From Streptomyces sp. T12 (GTDB lineage Bacteria > Actinomycetota > Actinomycetes > Streptomycetales > Streptomycetaceae): a stretch of DNA of 64,000 nt. The notes below the pieces were generated by a model that saw only the letters and a program-made list of their open reading frames with translations, searched no databases and had not been told where the DNA came from. The stretch lies in NCBI RefSeq assembly GCF_028736035.1, contig NZ_CP117866.1, positions 7,378,001 through 7,442,000 on the forward strand. Direction: 5' to 3'. Below, in pieces: positions 44,682-56,000 of this stretch. Position 1 is the first letter of the stretch. The number at the start of each line of letters is the position of its first letter. The translations under genes and the position numbers were made by a program.

Positions 44682-46789
44682 TTTGTGGGTGACCCTCCGA
44701 TCTGCGGGGTGGACGGTCGCAGGACGGTGAGGATGTGCGCGGGACGAGTGCCCGGTTCGAGACGCACGTAATTCGCCCTGCCCCAGTGATAGGTCTCGCC
44801 GGTGAGCTCGTCGCGCACCGGCACCGACTCGTGCCATTCCAGGCCGAGTTGCGGCATGTCCAACGAGACCGTGGCCTCCTGGGTGTGGTGAGGGTCGAGG
44901 TTGGCGACCACCAGAACCGTGTTCGAACCGCTTCGCTTCGAATAGGCGATCACCGCTTCCTTGTCCGCGTGATGGAAGTGGAGGTCGCGCAACTGCCGCA
45001 GGGCAGGATTGGCCCGTCGGACGGCGTTGAGCTGGGTGATCAGGGGGGCGATGGTGTGGCCCTCGCGTGCGGCGGCTTCCCAGTCGCGGCGCCGTAGCTG
45101 GTACTTCTCCGAGTGGAGGTATTCCTCGCTGCCGTTGCGCAGGGGGGTGTTCTCGCACAGTTCGTAGCCGCTGTAGATGCCCCAGGTGGGGGAGAGGGTG
45201 GCGGCCAGTACGGCGCGCAGCTCGAAGGCGGGCCGTCCGCCTTGCTGGAGGAACTCGTGCAGGATGTCGGGGGTGTTGGCGAAGAAGTTCGGCCGCATGT
45301 AGGAGGCCGCCTCGCCGGAGAGTTCGGTGAGGTACTCGGTGAGTTCCTGCTTGGTGTTGCGCCAGGTGAAGTAGGTGTAGGACTGCTGGAAGCCGATCTG
45401 GGCGAGGGTGTGCATCATCGCCGGGCGGGTGAATGCCTCGGCCAGGAAGATCACGTCCGGGTCGGTGCGGTTGATGTCGGCGATGACCTGCTGCCAGAAC
45501 ACGACCGGTTTGGTGTGCGGGTTGTCCACGCGGAAGATCCGCACGCCGTGGGCCATCCAGTGCCGCAGGACGCGCAGGGTCTCGGTGATCAGGCCGTCCA
45601 GGTCGGCGTCGAAGGCGAGGGGGTAGATGTCCTGGTACTTCTTCGGCGGGTTCTCGGCGTAGGCGATGGTGCCGTCGGGGCGGTGGTGGAACCACTCGGG
45701 GTGTTTGTGCACCCAGGGGTGGTCGGGGGAGCACTGCAGGGCGAAGTCGAGGGCGATCTCCAGGCCCAGTTCGCCCGCCCGGGCCACGAAGTGGTCGAAG
45801 TCCTCGATCGTGCCCAGGTCGGGGTGGATCGCGTCGTGGCCGCCCTCGGGGGAGCCGATCGCCCAGGGCACGCCGACGTCCTCGGGGCCGGCGGAGAGGG
45901 TGTTGTTCGGGCCTTTGCGGAAGGTCGTGCCGATGGGGTGGATGGGCGGCAGGTAGACCACGTCGAAGCCCATCGCGGCGATCGCCGGCAGCCGGCGCGC
46001 GGCGGTGCGGAAGGTGCCGTGGGGCTGCTGCGGTGTGCCTTCGGAGCGGGGGAAGAACTCGTACCAGGAGCCGTACAGGGCCCTCTCGCGCTCCACCAGC
46101 AGCGGCAGCGGATCCGTCACCGTGACCAGATCCCGCAACGGATACCGCCCCAACACCGCATCCACCTCGGGAGTCAACGCGGCCGCCAACCGCCAGGCGG
46201 CCGGGCGGCTCTCGTCCCGCAGGGCCTCGACGGCCGCGAGGATCACCTTCCGTTCCTCGTGCTCCGGCACGTCGGCGGCCGCACGCTCGTACAGCCGCGC
46301 GCCCTCCTCCAGGACCAGGTCCGTGTCCATGCCGGCCGGGATCTTGATCTGGGCGTGGTGCCGCCAGGTCGTGACCGGATCGCCCCAGGCCTCGACCCGG
46401 TAAGTCCACTGGCCGGGCTCGCCGGCGGTGACGGTGGCGCCCCAGCGGTCGGTGCCCGGGGCCAGTTCACGCATCGGCGTCCAGGGGCCCGGACGGCCGT
46501 CCGGGCCGGTCAGGACGACATTGGCGGCGACGGCGTCATGGCCCTCGCGGAACACGGTCGCCGAGATCTCGAAGGTCTCGCCGGTCACCGCTTTGGCGGG
46601 CCTGCGCCCGTGCTGGACGATCGGGCGGACGTCGAGGACGGGTATGCGCCCGACGCCGCCGGCCGTGTCGCTCGCGGAGGGTCGCTCCCGAGCCGGCGGT
46701 CCGGTGTCGGCGGTGACGGCGCGTGGGACGGGGGGTGCGTCGGTGCTGGACGTCGGGGGTGAGGACGACTGGTGGTGCATGGCGGGCAT
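44678..46789 (-). CDS. glgE: Alpha-1,4-glucan:maltose-1-phosphate maltosyltransferase
   Basis: 703 residues, GH13_3. It adds maltosyl units from maltose 1-phosphate to alpha-1,4-glucan. An unconserved N-terminal 50 residues precede domain N ([20 protein letters not shown]), then the barrel with [11 protein letters not shown] (nucleophile Asp, about 420), FLAEAFTRP (Glu, about 449) and [11 protein letters not shown]. The ATG at 46789 follows ACAGGAGCGG. First gene of the glgE-treS-pep2-glgB operon, in which every junction but one overlaps. Confidence 0.96.
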
Positions 46790-46962
46790 GACCGCTCCTG
46801 TCCGCGTCAACTTGGGTGGGCGGATGGCTGTGGGGAGGTGGGTCCTGCGTGGGCGCGCCCGGGGGCGCACGGGTGGGGTGTACCGGAGGAGCCTTCCCAC
46901 CCTATTCGGGTACGCAATCCGGCACTTTGTTAACTACTCACGCGTATGTCTACACACAAGAC

Positions 46963-46989
46963 CGGCCCCGTTCCTGAGGAACGGGGCCG
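46963..46989 (-). terminator. Terminator after subtilase gene
   Basis: CGGCCCCGTTCC and complement with a three-base loop TGA, 28 bp after the protease stop. It also separates it from glgE downstream on the same strand. Confidence 0.8.
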
Positions 46990-47016
46990 ATGCCTCCACT
47001 TGGCCGACAACAGACG

Positions 47017-48219
47017 CTACGAGCCCGGTACTTGCAGGAGTTTGTCCGGTGAGCCGAGCCCCCGGCCGGAGACCTTGCCGGACACCGCCTGGGCCACCAG
47101 CGCCTTGGACACCTGTGCGGGCCCGGCCTTGGGATGGTCGGCCAGATAGAGCGCGGCCACGCCCGCCGCGTGCGGCGACGCCATCGACGTACCGGAGAAG
47201 GTCGCCTTGCCGGTGTCGCTCGCGTACGACGCGGAGGTGATCGCGACGCCCGGGGCGAACAGGTCCAGGACCGAGCCGAAGTTGGAGAAGCTCGCCCGCG
47301 CGTCCTTGTTGTCCGTCGCGCCCACGGTGATGGCCTCCTTCACCGCCGCGGGGGAGTACAGGCCGGCCGGCAGCCCGTCGTTGCCCGCCGCGACCGTGTA
47401 GGTGACGCCGGACGCGATGGAGTTGCGTACGGCGGCGTCCAGCTGCGTGTTGCGGTAGCCGCCGAGGCTGACGTTGGCGACCGCGGGCTTCTTCGCGTGC
47501 TTGGTCACCCAGTCGATGCCCGCGATGACCTGGGCCGTGGTTCCGCTGCCGGCGTTGTCGAGGACGCGTACGGCGACGAGCTTGGCGTTCTTGGCGACGC
47601 CGTACCGGCCGCCCGCGACCGTGCCGGCGACATGGGTGCCGTGGCCGTTGCCGTCGCTCGCGGTCCTGTCGTTGCCGACGAAGTCCCAGCCGTAACTCGC
47701 CCGGCCGCCGAAGTCCTTGTGCGAGATGCGGATGCCGGTGTCGATCACGTACACCGTCACTCCGGCGCCCGCGGACTCGGGCCAGGTGTAGCTCTTGTCC
47801 AGCGGCAGGTTGCGCTGGTCGATGCGGTCGAGCCCCCAGGACGGCGGGTTCTTCTGTGTGTGGGCCCGCATCACGCGGGTGTCCTGGACGACCGACGCGA
47901 CGCGGGAGTCGGCTGCGAGTCGCTTGGCCTGTCTCTCGTCGGCCCGGACGGCGTACCCGTTGAGGACCGTGCCGTAGGTGTGGCTGATTTTCGCCCCGTA
48001 CTTCTCGGCGAGGCTCTTTCCGGCCGCCGACGGAGCCTTCGTTCCCCCCTTGAGTGTCACCAGGTAACTGCCGCTGACGGAGCCGGGGTCTCCGGCGCCG
48101 AGTATCTGCCCCTCCGGTGCGGCGTGCGCGGGCATGGTGGTGGCCGAAAGCGCGGCGACACAGGTCACCGCGGTCAGGCCACCGGCCCAGCGCAGACGCC
48201 GTATACGCGTCCGTGCCAT
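47017..48219 (-). CDS. Secreted subtilisin-like serine protease (S8)
   Basis: 400 residues. Signal peptide ([20 protein letters not shown] ... AHAA), I9 propeptide (SYLVTLKGG ... [10 protein letters not shown], about 45-120), then the S8 catalytic domain with Asp in YVIDTGIRI (about 161), His in GHGTHVAG (about 191), oxyanion Asn in VAAGNDG and Ser in [11 protein letters not shown] (about 343). An extracellular endoprotease of the proteinase K type. The ATG at 48219 follows GGAGGGG. Divergent from glgP. Confidence 0.95.
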   Translation of the reverse strand: MARTRIRRLRWAGGLTAVTCVAALSATTMPAHAAPEGQILGAGDPGSVSGSYLVTLKGGTKAPSAAGKSLAEKYGAKISHTYGTVLNGYAVRADERQAKRLAADSRVASVVQDTRVMRAHTQKNPPSWGLDRIDQRNLPLDKSYTWPESAGAGVTVYVIDTGIRISHKDFGGRASYGWDFVGNDRTASDGNGHGTHVAGTVAGGRYGVAKNAKLVAVRVLDNAGSGTTAQVIAGIDWVTKHAKKPAVANVSLGGYRNTQLDAAVRNSIASGVTYTVAAGNDGLPAGLYSPAAVKEAITVGATDNKDARASFSNFGSVLDLFAPGVAITSASYASDTGKATFSGTSMASPHAAGVAALYLADHPKAGPAQVSKALVAQAVSGKVSGRGLGSPDKLLQVPGS

Positions 48220-48540
48220 GGTGTGAGTCCCCTCCTCAACTCGGCGCACGGCGGCCCTGGTCCGCCGGGTGCACCCGACGTGGACCGGTGCGCCACGGTC
48301 AGCCTCTCGTGCCGTGAGAAGCCGCCACAAGGACGCCTACGGGGGCGGAATCGGCCATATCTTCCGTGGTGGATCTGTAAAGGTTGCGGTTACTTTCGGA
48401 CGAAGGTGCTCCGTCCTACCTCCTTGACAGTCGCAAAAACGCACCGTGGTGACGAAGCCCCGCATACCGATACCGTCGGGGTCGATGACGGGACCCACAC
48501 CGCCGTGTGTCCCCTGCCACGCGCTGCCCGAGGTGGAACC
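48220..48540. other. 321-bp divergent promoter region, subtilase / glgP
   Basis: No gene seen. On the plus strand TTGACA at 48424 with TGGTGA 17 bp later is a weak candidate glgP promoter. The subtilase promoter must lie in the left part; nothing there matches a consensus well. Confidence 0.4.
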
Positions 48541-51159
48541 GTGAAGGCGATCCGTCGATTCACCGTCCGTCCAGTTCTCCCCGAACCCCTCCGGCCCCTC
48601 AGCGATCTGGCGCGCAACCTGCGCTGGTCCTGGCATGCGGAGACCCGCGATCTCTTCCAGTCCGTGGACCCCGAGTGCTGGGCCGCCTCGGGCAACGACC
48701 CCGTACGGCTGCTGGGCAGCGTGTCGCCCGGGCGGCTCGCGGAGCTGGCCGAGGACCGCCGGTTCCTGCGCCGGCTCACCGCGGCCGCCGGTGACCTCGA
48801 CGACTACGTCTCCGGCGAGCGCTGGTACCAGGGCCGGCCCGCCGGACTCCCCGCCGCCGTCGCCTACTTCTCCCCCGAGTTCGGCATCACGGCCGCCCTG
48901 CCCCAGTACTCCGGCGGCCTCGGCATCCTCGCCGGCGACCACCTCAAGGCGGCCAGCGACCTCGGTGTCCCCCTCATCGGGGTGGGGCTGCTGTACCGGC
49001 ACGGATACTTCCGGCAGACCCTGTCCCGCGACGGCTGGCAGCAGGAGCACTACCCGGTACTGGACCCCAACGAGCTGCCGGTGGCCCTCCTGAAGGAACC
49101 CGACGGCACCCCCACCCAGATCTCCCTCGCCCTGCCCGGCGGCAGGCAGCTGCACGCCCGCGTCTGGCTCGCCCAGGTGGGCCGTGTCCCCCTGCTGATG
49201 CTCGACTCGGACGTCGAGGAGAACGACCTCGGCGAACGCGGCGTGACCGACCGCCTGTACGGCGGCGGCAGCGAGCACCGCCTGCTGCAGGAAATGCTGC
49301 TGGGTATAGGAGGAGTACGGGCGGTCCGGACGTACTGCCGCCTGACCGGCCACCCGACCCCCGAGGTCTTCCACACCAACGAGGGCCACGCGGGATTCCT
49401 GGGCCTGGAGCGCATCGCGGAACTGTGTGCTGAGGGACTGGACTTCGACTCGGCGCTGGAGGCGGTCCGCGCCGGCACGGTCTTCACCACCCACACCCCC
49501 GTCCCGGCCGGCATCGACCGCTTCGACCGCGAGCTGGTCGCCCACCACTTCGGCCCCGACGCCGAACTCCCGACCATCGACGTCGAGCGCGTCCTCCAGC
49601 TCGGCATGGAGACCTACCCCGGCGGCGAACCCAACCTCTTCAACATGGCGGTGATGGGCCTGCGCCTGGGCCAGCGGGCGAACGGCGTCTCGCTGCTCCA
49701 CGGCAACGTCAGCCGCGAGATGTTCTCGGGCCTGTGGCCGGGATTCGACCCGGACGAGGTGCCCATCACCTCGGTCACCAACGGCGTCCACGCCCCGACC
49801 TGGGTCGCCCCCGAGGTCTTCCGCCTCGGCGCCCGCCAGATCGGCGGCCGGCGCACCGAGGACGCGATGACCGTCGGCGGCTCGGACCGCTGGGACGCGG
49901 TCGCGGAGATCCCCGACCAGGACATCTGGGAGCTGCGCCGCAACCTGCGCGAGCAGCTGGTGACGGAGGTACGGGACCGGCTGCGCGCCTCCTGGCGGCA
50001 ACGCGGCGCCGGGACGGCCGAGCTGGGCTGGATCGACGGCGTCCTGGACCCCGACGTCCTGACGATCGGCTTCGCGCGCCGCGTCCCGTCGTACAAGCGC
50101 CTCACGCTGATGCTCCGCGACCGCGACCGCCTGATGGACCTGCTCCTGCACCCCGAGCGGCCGATCCAGATCGTGGTGGCGGGCAAGGCGCACCCGGCGG
50201 ACGACGGCGGAAAGCGCCTGGTCCAGGAGTTGGTGAGGTTCACCGACGACCCGCGGGTGCGGCACCGCATCGTCTTCCTCCCGGACTACGGCATGGCGAT
50301 GGCGCAGAAGCTGTACCCCGGCTGCGACATCTGGCTGAACAACCCGCTCAGGCCGTTGGAGGCGTGCGGCACCTCCGGCATGAAGGCGGCCCTGAACGGG
50401 TGCCTGAATCTGTCGGTGCTGGACGGCTGGTGGGACGAGTGGTTCCAGCCGGACTTCGGCTGGGCCATCCCCACCGCGGACGGCACCGGCACGGACCCGG
50501 ACCACCGCGACGACATAGAGGCGGCGGCGCTGTACGACCTGCTGGAACAACGCGTCACGCCCCGCTTCTACGAGCGCGGCGAGGGCGGCCTGCCGGACCG
50601 CTGGATCGAGATGGTCCGCCAGACCCTGACGCTGCTCGGCCCGAAGGTCCTGGCGGGCAGGATGGTCCGCGAATACGTCGAGCGCCTCTACACCCCGGCC
50701 GCGCACGCCCACCGCGCGATGACACCGGACGCGGCGCGCGAGCTGGCGGGTTGGAAGGCACGGGTGCGTTCGGCCTGGCACGGCGTCACGGTCGACCACG
50801 TGGAGACGTCCGCCGCGACCCCCACCGCGGAACTCGGCTCCACGCTCAGCCTCCGGGTGCGGGTGGGCCTGGGCGACCTCGGGCCGGACGACGTCGAGGT
50901 CCAGGCGGTCTCGGGACGGGTGGACTCCGAGGACCGCATCGCGGACGCGTCGACGGTGCCGCTGAAGTCGGCGGGGAGCCCGGACGCGGAGGGGCGCTGG
51001 GTGTACGAGGGACCGCTCGCCTTGGACCGGACGGGGCCGTACGGGTATACGGTCCGGATTCTTCCGGCGCATCGGTTGCTGGCGTCCGGCGCGGAGTTGG
51101 GGTTGGTGGCGGTGCCTTCTGAGGGGGTGGGGGAGGGGGCGGGGGTGTTGATGCGGTAA
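48541..51159 (+). CDS. glgP: Alpha-glucan phosphorylase
   Basis: 872 residues from the GTG at 48541 (GAGGTGG upstream). An N-terminal DUF3417 domain (about 10-115) precedes the GT35 phosphorylase; the pyridoxal-phosphate lysine lies in CGTSGMKAALNG (about 613). It releases glucose 1-phosphate from alpha-1,4-glucans. It stands next to, but divergent from, the GlgE operon, forming the degradation arm of the same glucan. The C-terminal 100 residues are a beta-sandwich extension. Confidence 0.95.
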   Translation: MKAIRRFTVRPVLPEPLRPLSDLARNLRWSWHAETRDLFQSVDPECWAASGNDPVRLLGSVSPGRLAELAEDRRFLRRLTAAAGDLDDYVSGERWYQGRPAGLPAAVAYFSPEFGITAALPQYSGGLGILAGDHLKAASDLGVPLIGVGLLYRHGYFRQTLSRDGWQQEHYPVLDPNELPVALLKEPDGTPTQISLALPGGRQLHARVWLAQVGRVPLLMLDSDVEENDLGERGVTDRLYGGGSEHRLLQEMLLGIGGVRAVRTYCRLTGHPTPEVFHTNEGHAGFLGLERIAELCAEGLDFDSALEAVRAGTVFTTHTPVPAGIDRFDRELVAHHFGPDAELPTIDVERVLQLGMETYPGGEPNLFNMAVMGLRLGQRANGVSLLHGNVSREMFSGLWPGFDPDEVPITSVTNGVHAPTWVAPEVFRLGARQIGGRRTEDAMTVGGSDRWDAVAEIPDQDIWELRRNLREQLVTEVRDRLRASWRQRGAGTAELGWIDGVLDPDVLTIGFARRVPSYKRLTLMLRDRDRLMDLLLHPERPIQIVVAGKAHPADDGGKRLVQELVRFTDDPRVRHRIVFLPDYGMAMAQKLYPGCDIWLNNPLRPLEACGTSGMKAALNGCLNLSVLDGWWDEWFQPDFGWAIPTADGTGTDPDHRDDIEAAALYDLLEQRVTPRFYERGEGGLPDRWIEMVRQTLTLLGPKVLAGRMVREYVERLYTPAAHAHRAMTPDAARELAGWKARVRSAWHGVTVDHVETSAATPTAELGSTLSLRVRVGLGDLGPDDVEVQAVSGRVDSEDRIADASTVPLKSAGSPDAEGRWVYEGPLALDRTGPYGYTVRILPAHRLLASGAELGLVAVPSEGVGEGAGVLMR

Positions 51160-51293
51160 CCGCCCTCCCCGCCGTCATTCGGATGCAGCGTGTAACCAGC
51201 GGCAGGTGGGAGAGTCCTGCCGCCGACCTAAGGGCTGTCCCGTAACGATCTTGGAGTTGGGAGGGGCAAGGTCGGCTGCTCCGGCTGGTTCGC

Positions 51294-52061
51294 CTATCCG
51301 GCGAGGGTGAGGTTATGCAGGTGGGCGATGCCGAGCATGGCGTGGTGGACGCCGTCGCCTTTGAGGCGGCAGTCGCGCAGGATCTTCCAGCCCTTCATGC
51401 GGGCGAAGGCGTGCTCGACGCGTGCGCGGACCTGCTTGTGCGAGCGGTTGTTTTCCTCTTTCCATGCCGGGAGTTCTTCGCCCTTGCGGCGGCGGTGTGG
51501 AATGACCAATCCGGTGCCCTGGTAGCCGCCGTCGGCGATGGTCATCGTCTTGCCGACGGCGGCCTTGGCGCCGGACTCTTCCCAGCCGCGCGAATCGTGC
51601 CGGTTGCCCGGCACGGGTTGGCCGACCACGACGACCAGGCGAGTGTCGGCGTCGATGACCACCTGATGGGCTGTGGAATAGCGGTAGTTCTTCGACTGCT
51701 CGGCCACCGTGTGATCGCGGGTGGGCACCAGGGTGCCGTCGACTATGAGCACGGTGTTCTTGCGGAACCGCTTCCGCTGCCTGAGCGCCAGCAGCGGACC
51801 GAGGTGGTCGATGATCCGGTCTGCGGCCGACTTGGAGACCCCAAACAGCGGGGCAAGCTGTCGCATCGTCAAGTTCGTGCGCCAATAAGCCGTGACCAGC
51901 AGGATGCGGTCCTCCAGGGCCAGACTCCAAGGGCGACCGCGCTGTTGATCTGCGCCCCGTGCGCGTCGTACCTCGGCTACCAACTTGCCGAAACAGCGCG
52001 GGGTCAGCCCGGTGAAGGGCTCTATCCAGGACGGCACCGACGCCGTGATCACACCAGCCAC
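51294..52061 (-). CDS. IS5-family transposase (DDE_Tnp_4 type)
   Basis: 255 residues. N-terminal HTH (LTMRQLAPLFGVSKSAADRI), then DDE domain with first Asp in VDGTLVPTRD, second in IADGGYQGTG and the Glu region VRARVEHAFARMKGWKIL. It is full length and uninterrupted, so it may be active. It starts at a GTG at 52061. Confidence 0.9.
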   Translation of the reverse strand: MAGVITASVPSWIEPFTGLTPRCFGKLVAEVRRARGADQQRGRPWSLALEDRILLVTAYWRTNLTMRQLAPLFGVSKSAADRIIDHLGPLLALRQRKRFRKNTVLIVDGTLVPTRDHTVAEQSKNYRYSTAHQVVIDADTRLVVVVGQPVPGNRHDSRGWEESGAKAAVGKTMTIADGGYQGTGLVIPHRRRKGEELPAWKEENNRSHKQVRARVEHAFARMKGWKILRDCRLKGDGVHHAMLGIAHLHNLTLAG

Positions 52062-52171
52062 AACGTGATCGTTTCATCCGGGAAGAGGCAGCTGAGCAAC
52101 CAGCCATGATGCGTGGATCAGCCACCAACATCGCGGTGCCTGACGACCGTTGGACGGTCCAGAATTCTGTC

Positions 52172-52687
52172 ATGACCGATGACGACCGCAACGAGGCAGC
52201 AGCACGTTCATTCCTGTCATCCGCAGCCGAGGTGGCCCAACTGCTGGACCTCGGTGACGTGGCCGACGTGCCGGAAGATCAACGCGCGCGGCACCTGGCC
52301 CACGCGGTACGCAGGCCACTACTCGAACGCGCCAGCCTGCCCGAAGAGCTCTTCGCTCCGTTGATGGCCGCGGCCGTCTATGACCCAGACCCGAGCTTCT
52401 GCCGCTGGTTCGTCGAGCCGGCGCTCTACACATTCGGACGCCGCAGGGTAATGACGGCACTGCTCGACTACCTCCGCTCAGGCACGGACGCAGAGCGAGC
52501 AGGCGCCAAGCGCGCTTGGTACTGCGCTCACTTGCCGCTGCGCGCGGATCGGTCCCCGGCCTACGCACACGATGGGAGACGCGATCCGGCCCTGGATGAA
52601 GCCCACGACGTGGTGGACGAGTGGCTGGCAGCTTCCGAAGCGCAGGTGCGTGAGCGCGCCGTATCAGAGGGACAAAACGAAAACTGA
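52172..52687 (+). CDS. Cargo protein of the IS-like element, helical, possible immunity protein
   Basis: 171 residues from the ATG at 52172; an ATG at 52106 in frame is possible. Mainly helical: AEVAQLLDLGDVADVPEDQR, RARHLAHAVRRPLLERASLP, FGRRRVMTALLDYLRSGTDA. It resembles HEAT-like proteins found among immunity genes of Streptomyces toxin loci, a resemblance by pattern only. It is divergent from the transposase and inside the terminal repeats. Confidence 0.65.
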   Translation: MTDDDRNEAAARSFLSSAAEVAQLLDLGDVADVPEDQRARHLAHAVRRPLLERASLPEELFAPLMAAAVYDPDPSFCRWFVEPALYTFGRRRVMTALLDYLRSGTDAERAGAKRAWYCAHLPLRADRSPAYAHDGRRDPALDEAHDVVDEWLAASEAQVRERAVSEGQNEN

Positions 52688-52742
52688 GGCTCCCGTAGCC
52701 ACGGGGCTGTCGCTCGCCCCTTGAGGGTTACGGGACAGCCCT

Positions 52743-53058
52743 TAGTTCTGTTCTGTCGAATTGTCTGGCGGTTTTGGATTCCGCCTTGGCGGATAGCCGT
52801 CAAATGATCCAGAACATGCGCTTGAGTGCCTCTCGCGGGAGTGGCTGATTACGTTCACTGCATTTCAACTCGCGATTACTGATCGTGTCCGCCAGTGCCT
52901 CGATGACGCCATGCGCATATTGGGCATGTTGTGTCATTTTCCCTGGTCGGTGACCCGCTTGCCCCGCAGGCGTGTAATCCAAATCACATTGACGCGAAAG
53001 ATAAAGGGAACATTAACTCGCTCCACCTGTGAACAATCTGTAACTACGGGGTGGGGTC
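52743..53058. other. 316-bp AT-richer region upstream of the LamG gene
   Basis: Lower GC than the surroundings. Short minus-strand frames (e.g. 52800-52982) show no coding bias. TTGACG at 52989 with ATTAAC 17 bp later is a candidate promoter for the LamG gene at 53059. Confidence 0.45.
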
Positions 53059-56000
53059 GTGGGGTTGAAGCGGGGGATTCGTCGTGCCCGTGTCCGAAGA
53101 AGCGGGACACATTGTGCGGTCGGAGGCGTTTCTGTTCTAGCGGCGTTGCTGTCGCTCCTTCCGGCCGTGACCATCGTGGCCTCTGGCGAGGCCCAGGCCG
53201 CAGAACCGCAATCCGTACTGACCGAGCAATCCGCTTCTGAGCGTGCGGCAGCCACGGGGGAGCCAGTCGAAGTGACCGCGGCGCGCACCGAGTACAGCAG
53301 CACGGTCGCCAACCCGGATGGCACCTTCACCCTCACGCAGTCGACGCAGCCGCAGCGTGCCCGGGCCGAGGACGGCGCGTGGAAGGACATCGACGTCACG
53401 CTCGAGAAGCGTTCGGACGGCAGTGTGGGGCCCAAGTCGGCTGTCGTCGACATGTCGTTCTCCGGTGGCGGCAGCGGCTCGGGGTTGCTGAGGCTGGGGC
53501 GGGACGGGCAGGAACTGAAGCTCGGCTGGCCCACCTCCCTGCCCGAGCCGGTCCTGGACGGCGCCATGGCCACCTATGCCGACGTGCCCATCAAGGGCGT
53601 GGACTTGCAGATGACGGCGGAGGCCGAGGGCTACCGCGAGGTGCTGGTGGTCAAGACGGCCGAAGCGGCGGCAAGCCCCGAATTGGAGAAGATCAAGCTG
53701 ACCGCAACCGGAGACGGCCTCAGCGTGGCGCCTGGCGAGGGCGGCGGATTGCGGGCCGTTGACGCAGACGGCAACGCTGTATTCCGCGGACCTGCTAGCC
53801 AGATGTGGGATTCATCGGGAACGGAAACCGCGGGGCTCCAGACCCGGTTCCTGTCGACGGCCGCCGAGGAAGCTCAGACCGAGCAGGACACCAGTGACGA
53901 TCCGGCTCACCCTGGGGAGGGTGACGTCACGGCGGACCTTCCCGTGACCGTGGGCGAGGGCGCGGTGTCGGTCCACCCGGACCTGGACCTGTTGCGCGGC
54001 AAGGAGACCGTCTACCCGGTGTTCATCGATCCCTCGGTGGGACTGGGCGTCTCGGAGTGGACGAAGCTGTCGTCGGACGGCGACAAGTTCTGGAAGTTCA
54101 GCGAGCCCAAGGGCGTGGGCCGTTGTGGTGTCGCCGACGGGTACGCGTGCAGCACCGGCGGCTACACCGACCGCATGTACTTTGAGTTCGGCCCGGGCGC
54201 GCTGGCCGGCAAGCATGTGCTGGACGCGACGTTTCGCGCTCGTGAGACGTGGTCCTTCAATTGCACCCCCTACTGGGTGGATCTGGAGCGCACCGACAAC
54301 ATCACCGAAGGCACTGTCTGGCCGGGCCCCGATCAGCTGGACCAGATGGGCGACCGATACGTGTCGGCGGGCCGCGGTGATCTCTGCAACCCCGAACAAC
54401 CCGACACGTGGGTCGAGTTCAATGACAACCCGGATGAGTCGGACGAGAACCTCACCTCAACGGTCCGGGCCTTCGCGGCCGGCAAGTTCCCCCGGCTGAC
54501 GTTGATGCTGCGAGCCAAGGACGAGAGCGAGCCGAGGGCCTGGAAGAGGTTCGACAACAACGCCGAGCTGAAGGTCTGGTACGTGCACACGCCGGGCGTT
54601 CCCACCTCGGTAGGCGCGATTCCCGGCACGGGGACCACAGCTACGTGCCGCCCGGCATCAGACCCGTTGACGGTGACGGTGGACACGCCGACCCTCCAGG
54701 CCCGGGTGCAGACGAAGGTCGAGCAGCATCAGGGAGAGGAAGAAGGCTACCTGCAGGCCGAGTTCGTGATGCAGCGCTCCAGTACGGACACGACATCGGG
54801 GACCTGGTCGCAGGTGTGGAGCGACTACAAGCCGGACTCAGGCTGGGACCCGGACGGCACTCTGGAGAAGGTGACGACCACCAAGCGGGCGGACGGCGGC
54901 CTGTACCGGTTCCGGGCCCGCACCCAGTCGCACTGGAGCTACAACGGCAAATCCGGCGACCTGTTCTCCCCGTACTCGTCATGGTGCTACCTGCGGATCG
55001 ACTCCACAGCTCCCAAGACGCCGACCATCACGTCCAACGCGCCGTACACCGAGTGTCTGGCCAACGCCTGCGACCCGCACGGCGGCCCGGGTGTCGCCGG
55101 TTCCTTCACCTTCGGGCCGAACGCCGCTGATCGCGATGTGGAGGCCTACCGCTGGCGGTTCATGAGCAGCAAAGCCGACGCCACCAAGACGGTGCCGGCG
55201 AAGACGACCAACGCCCCGGTCACTGCCACCGATGTCAAGCCTGGTCTGGCGGGCACGCAGACGCTGTCGGTCGAGGCCAGTGATCTCAAGCTCGACAAGG
55301 GCGGGCGCGTGCGCTGGGGGCCGCCGGCCTACTTCACGTTCAAGGTGGGCTTGGCTCCGGAGGCGAGTGGGCGCTGGCACTTCGGTGAGCTCAAGCCGGG
55401 TTCCGGCGCCATGACAGCGGCGGACACTGCCACCGTGGGCGTGCGTCACCACGCAACCTTGGTCGGCGAGGCGGGTACCGGCGGTTCGACGAGGGCCCGA
55501 AGGGGGCCGGGCGACTATTCGCTGCGCCTGAACGACGACACGAGTGTTCCGGCTCAGCAGACCGGATACGCGGCCACCACATCGCCCGCCGTGAACACCC
55601 AGGACTCTTTCACTGTCTCTGCCTGGGTGTACCTGACCAATGCATCGGCCAACCGAGTCGTGCTCGCGCAGGCGGGTACCAGGACCACGGCGTTCGCGCT
55701 GTACTACTCGGCCGCATACAAGAAGTGGGTCTTCAACCGGGCGGACAGGGACCAGGCAGGGCCTGTGTTCATCCGTTCCTTCGCTGATGCGGCCAACCCG
55801 CCGCTGAATGTCTGGACGCATCTGGTGGGGGTGTTCGACACCCAGAGCGACACGGACAAGAACAACGACACCATCCAGTTGTTCGTCAACGGGCAGCCAC
55901 AGGGCAGTCCCGTGGTGCTGGCGAATGAGGCGGCCACGTACGAGCCCTGGGCGGCAACCGGTGGGCTACAGTTCGGCCGCTCCCTGACGGCCGGGGCGGG

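Larger units (their letters stand above)
51231..52742. mobile_element. IS5-family-like element with cargo gene
   Basis: The ends AGGGCTGTCCCGTAAC (51231-51246) and its exact complement (52727-52742) are flanked on both sides by TA, a plausible 2-bp target duplication. Inside are a DDE transposase on the minus strand and a divergent gene on the plus strand. At 1512 bp it is longer than a normal single-gene element with a transposase of this size, so the cargo seems to travel with it, or the right end belongs to a second copy. Confidence 0.75.

Noticed and set aside
48337..51072. 911-codon open frame antisense to glgP
   Set aside because: Mirror of the GC-rich third positions of glgP; the product is Arg/Val/Gln-rich low complexity without domains.
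52800..52982. 60-codon minus-strand frame
   Set aside because: No third-position GC bias and no recognisable pattern; region is more likely promoter DNA.
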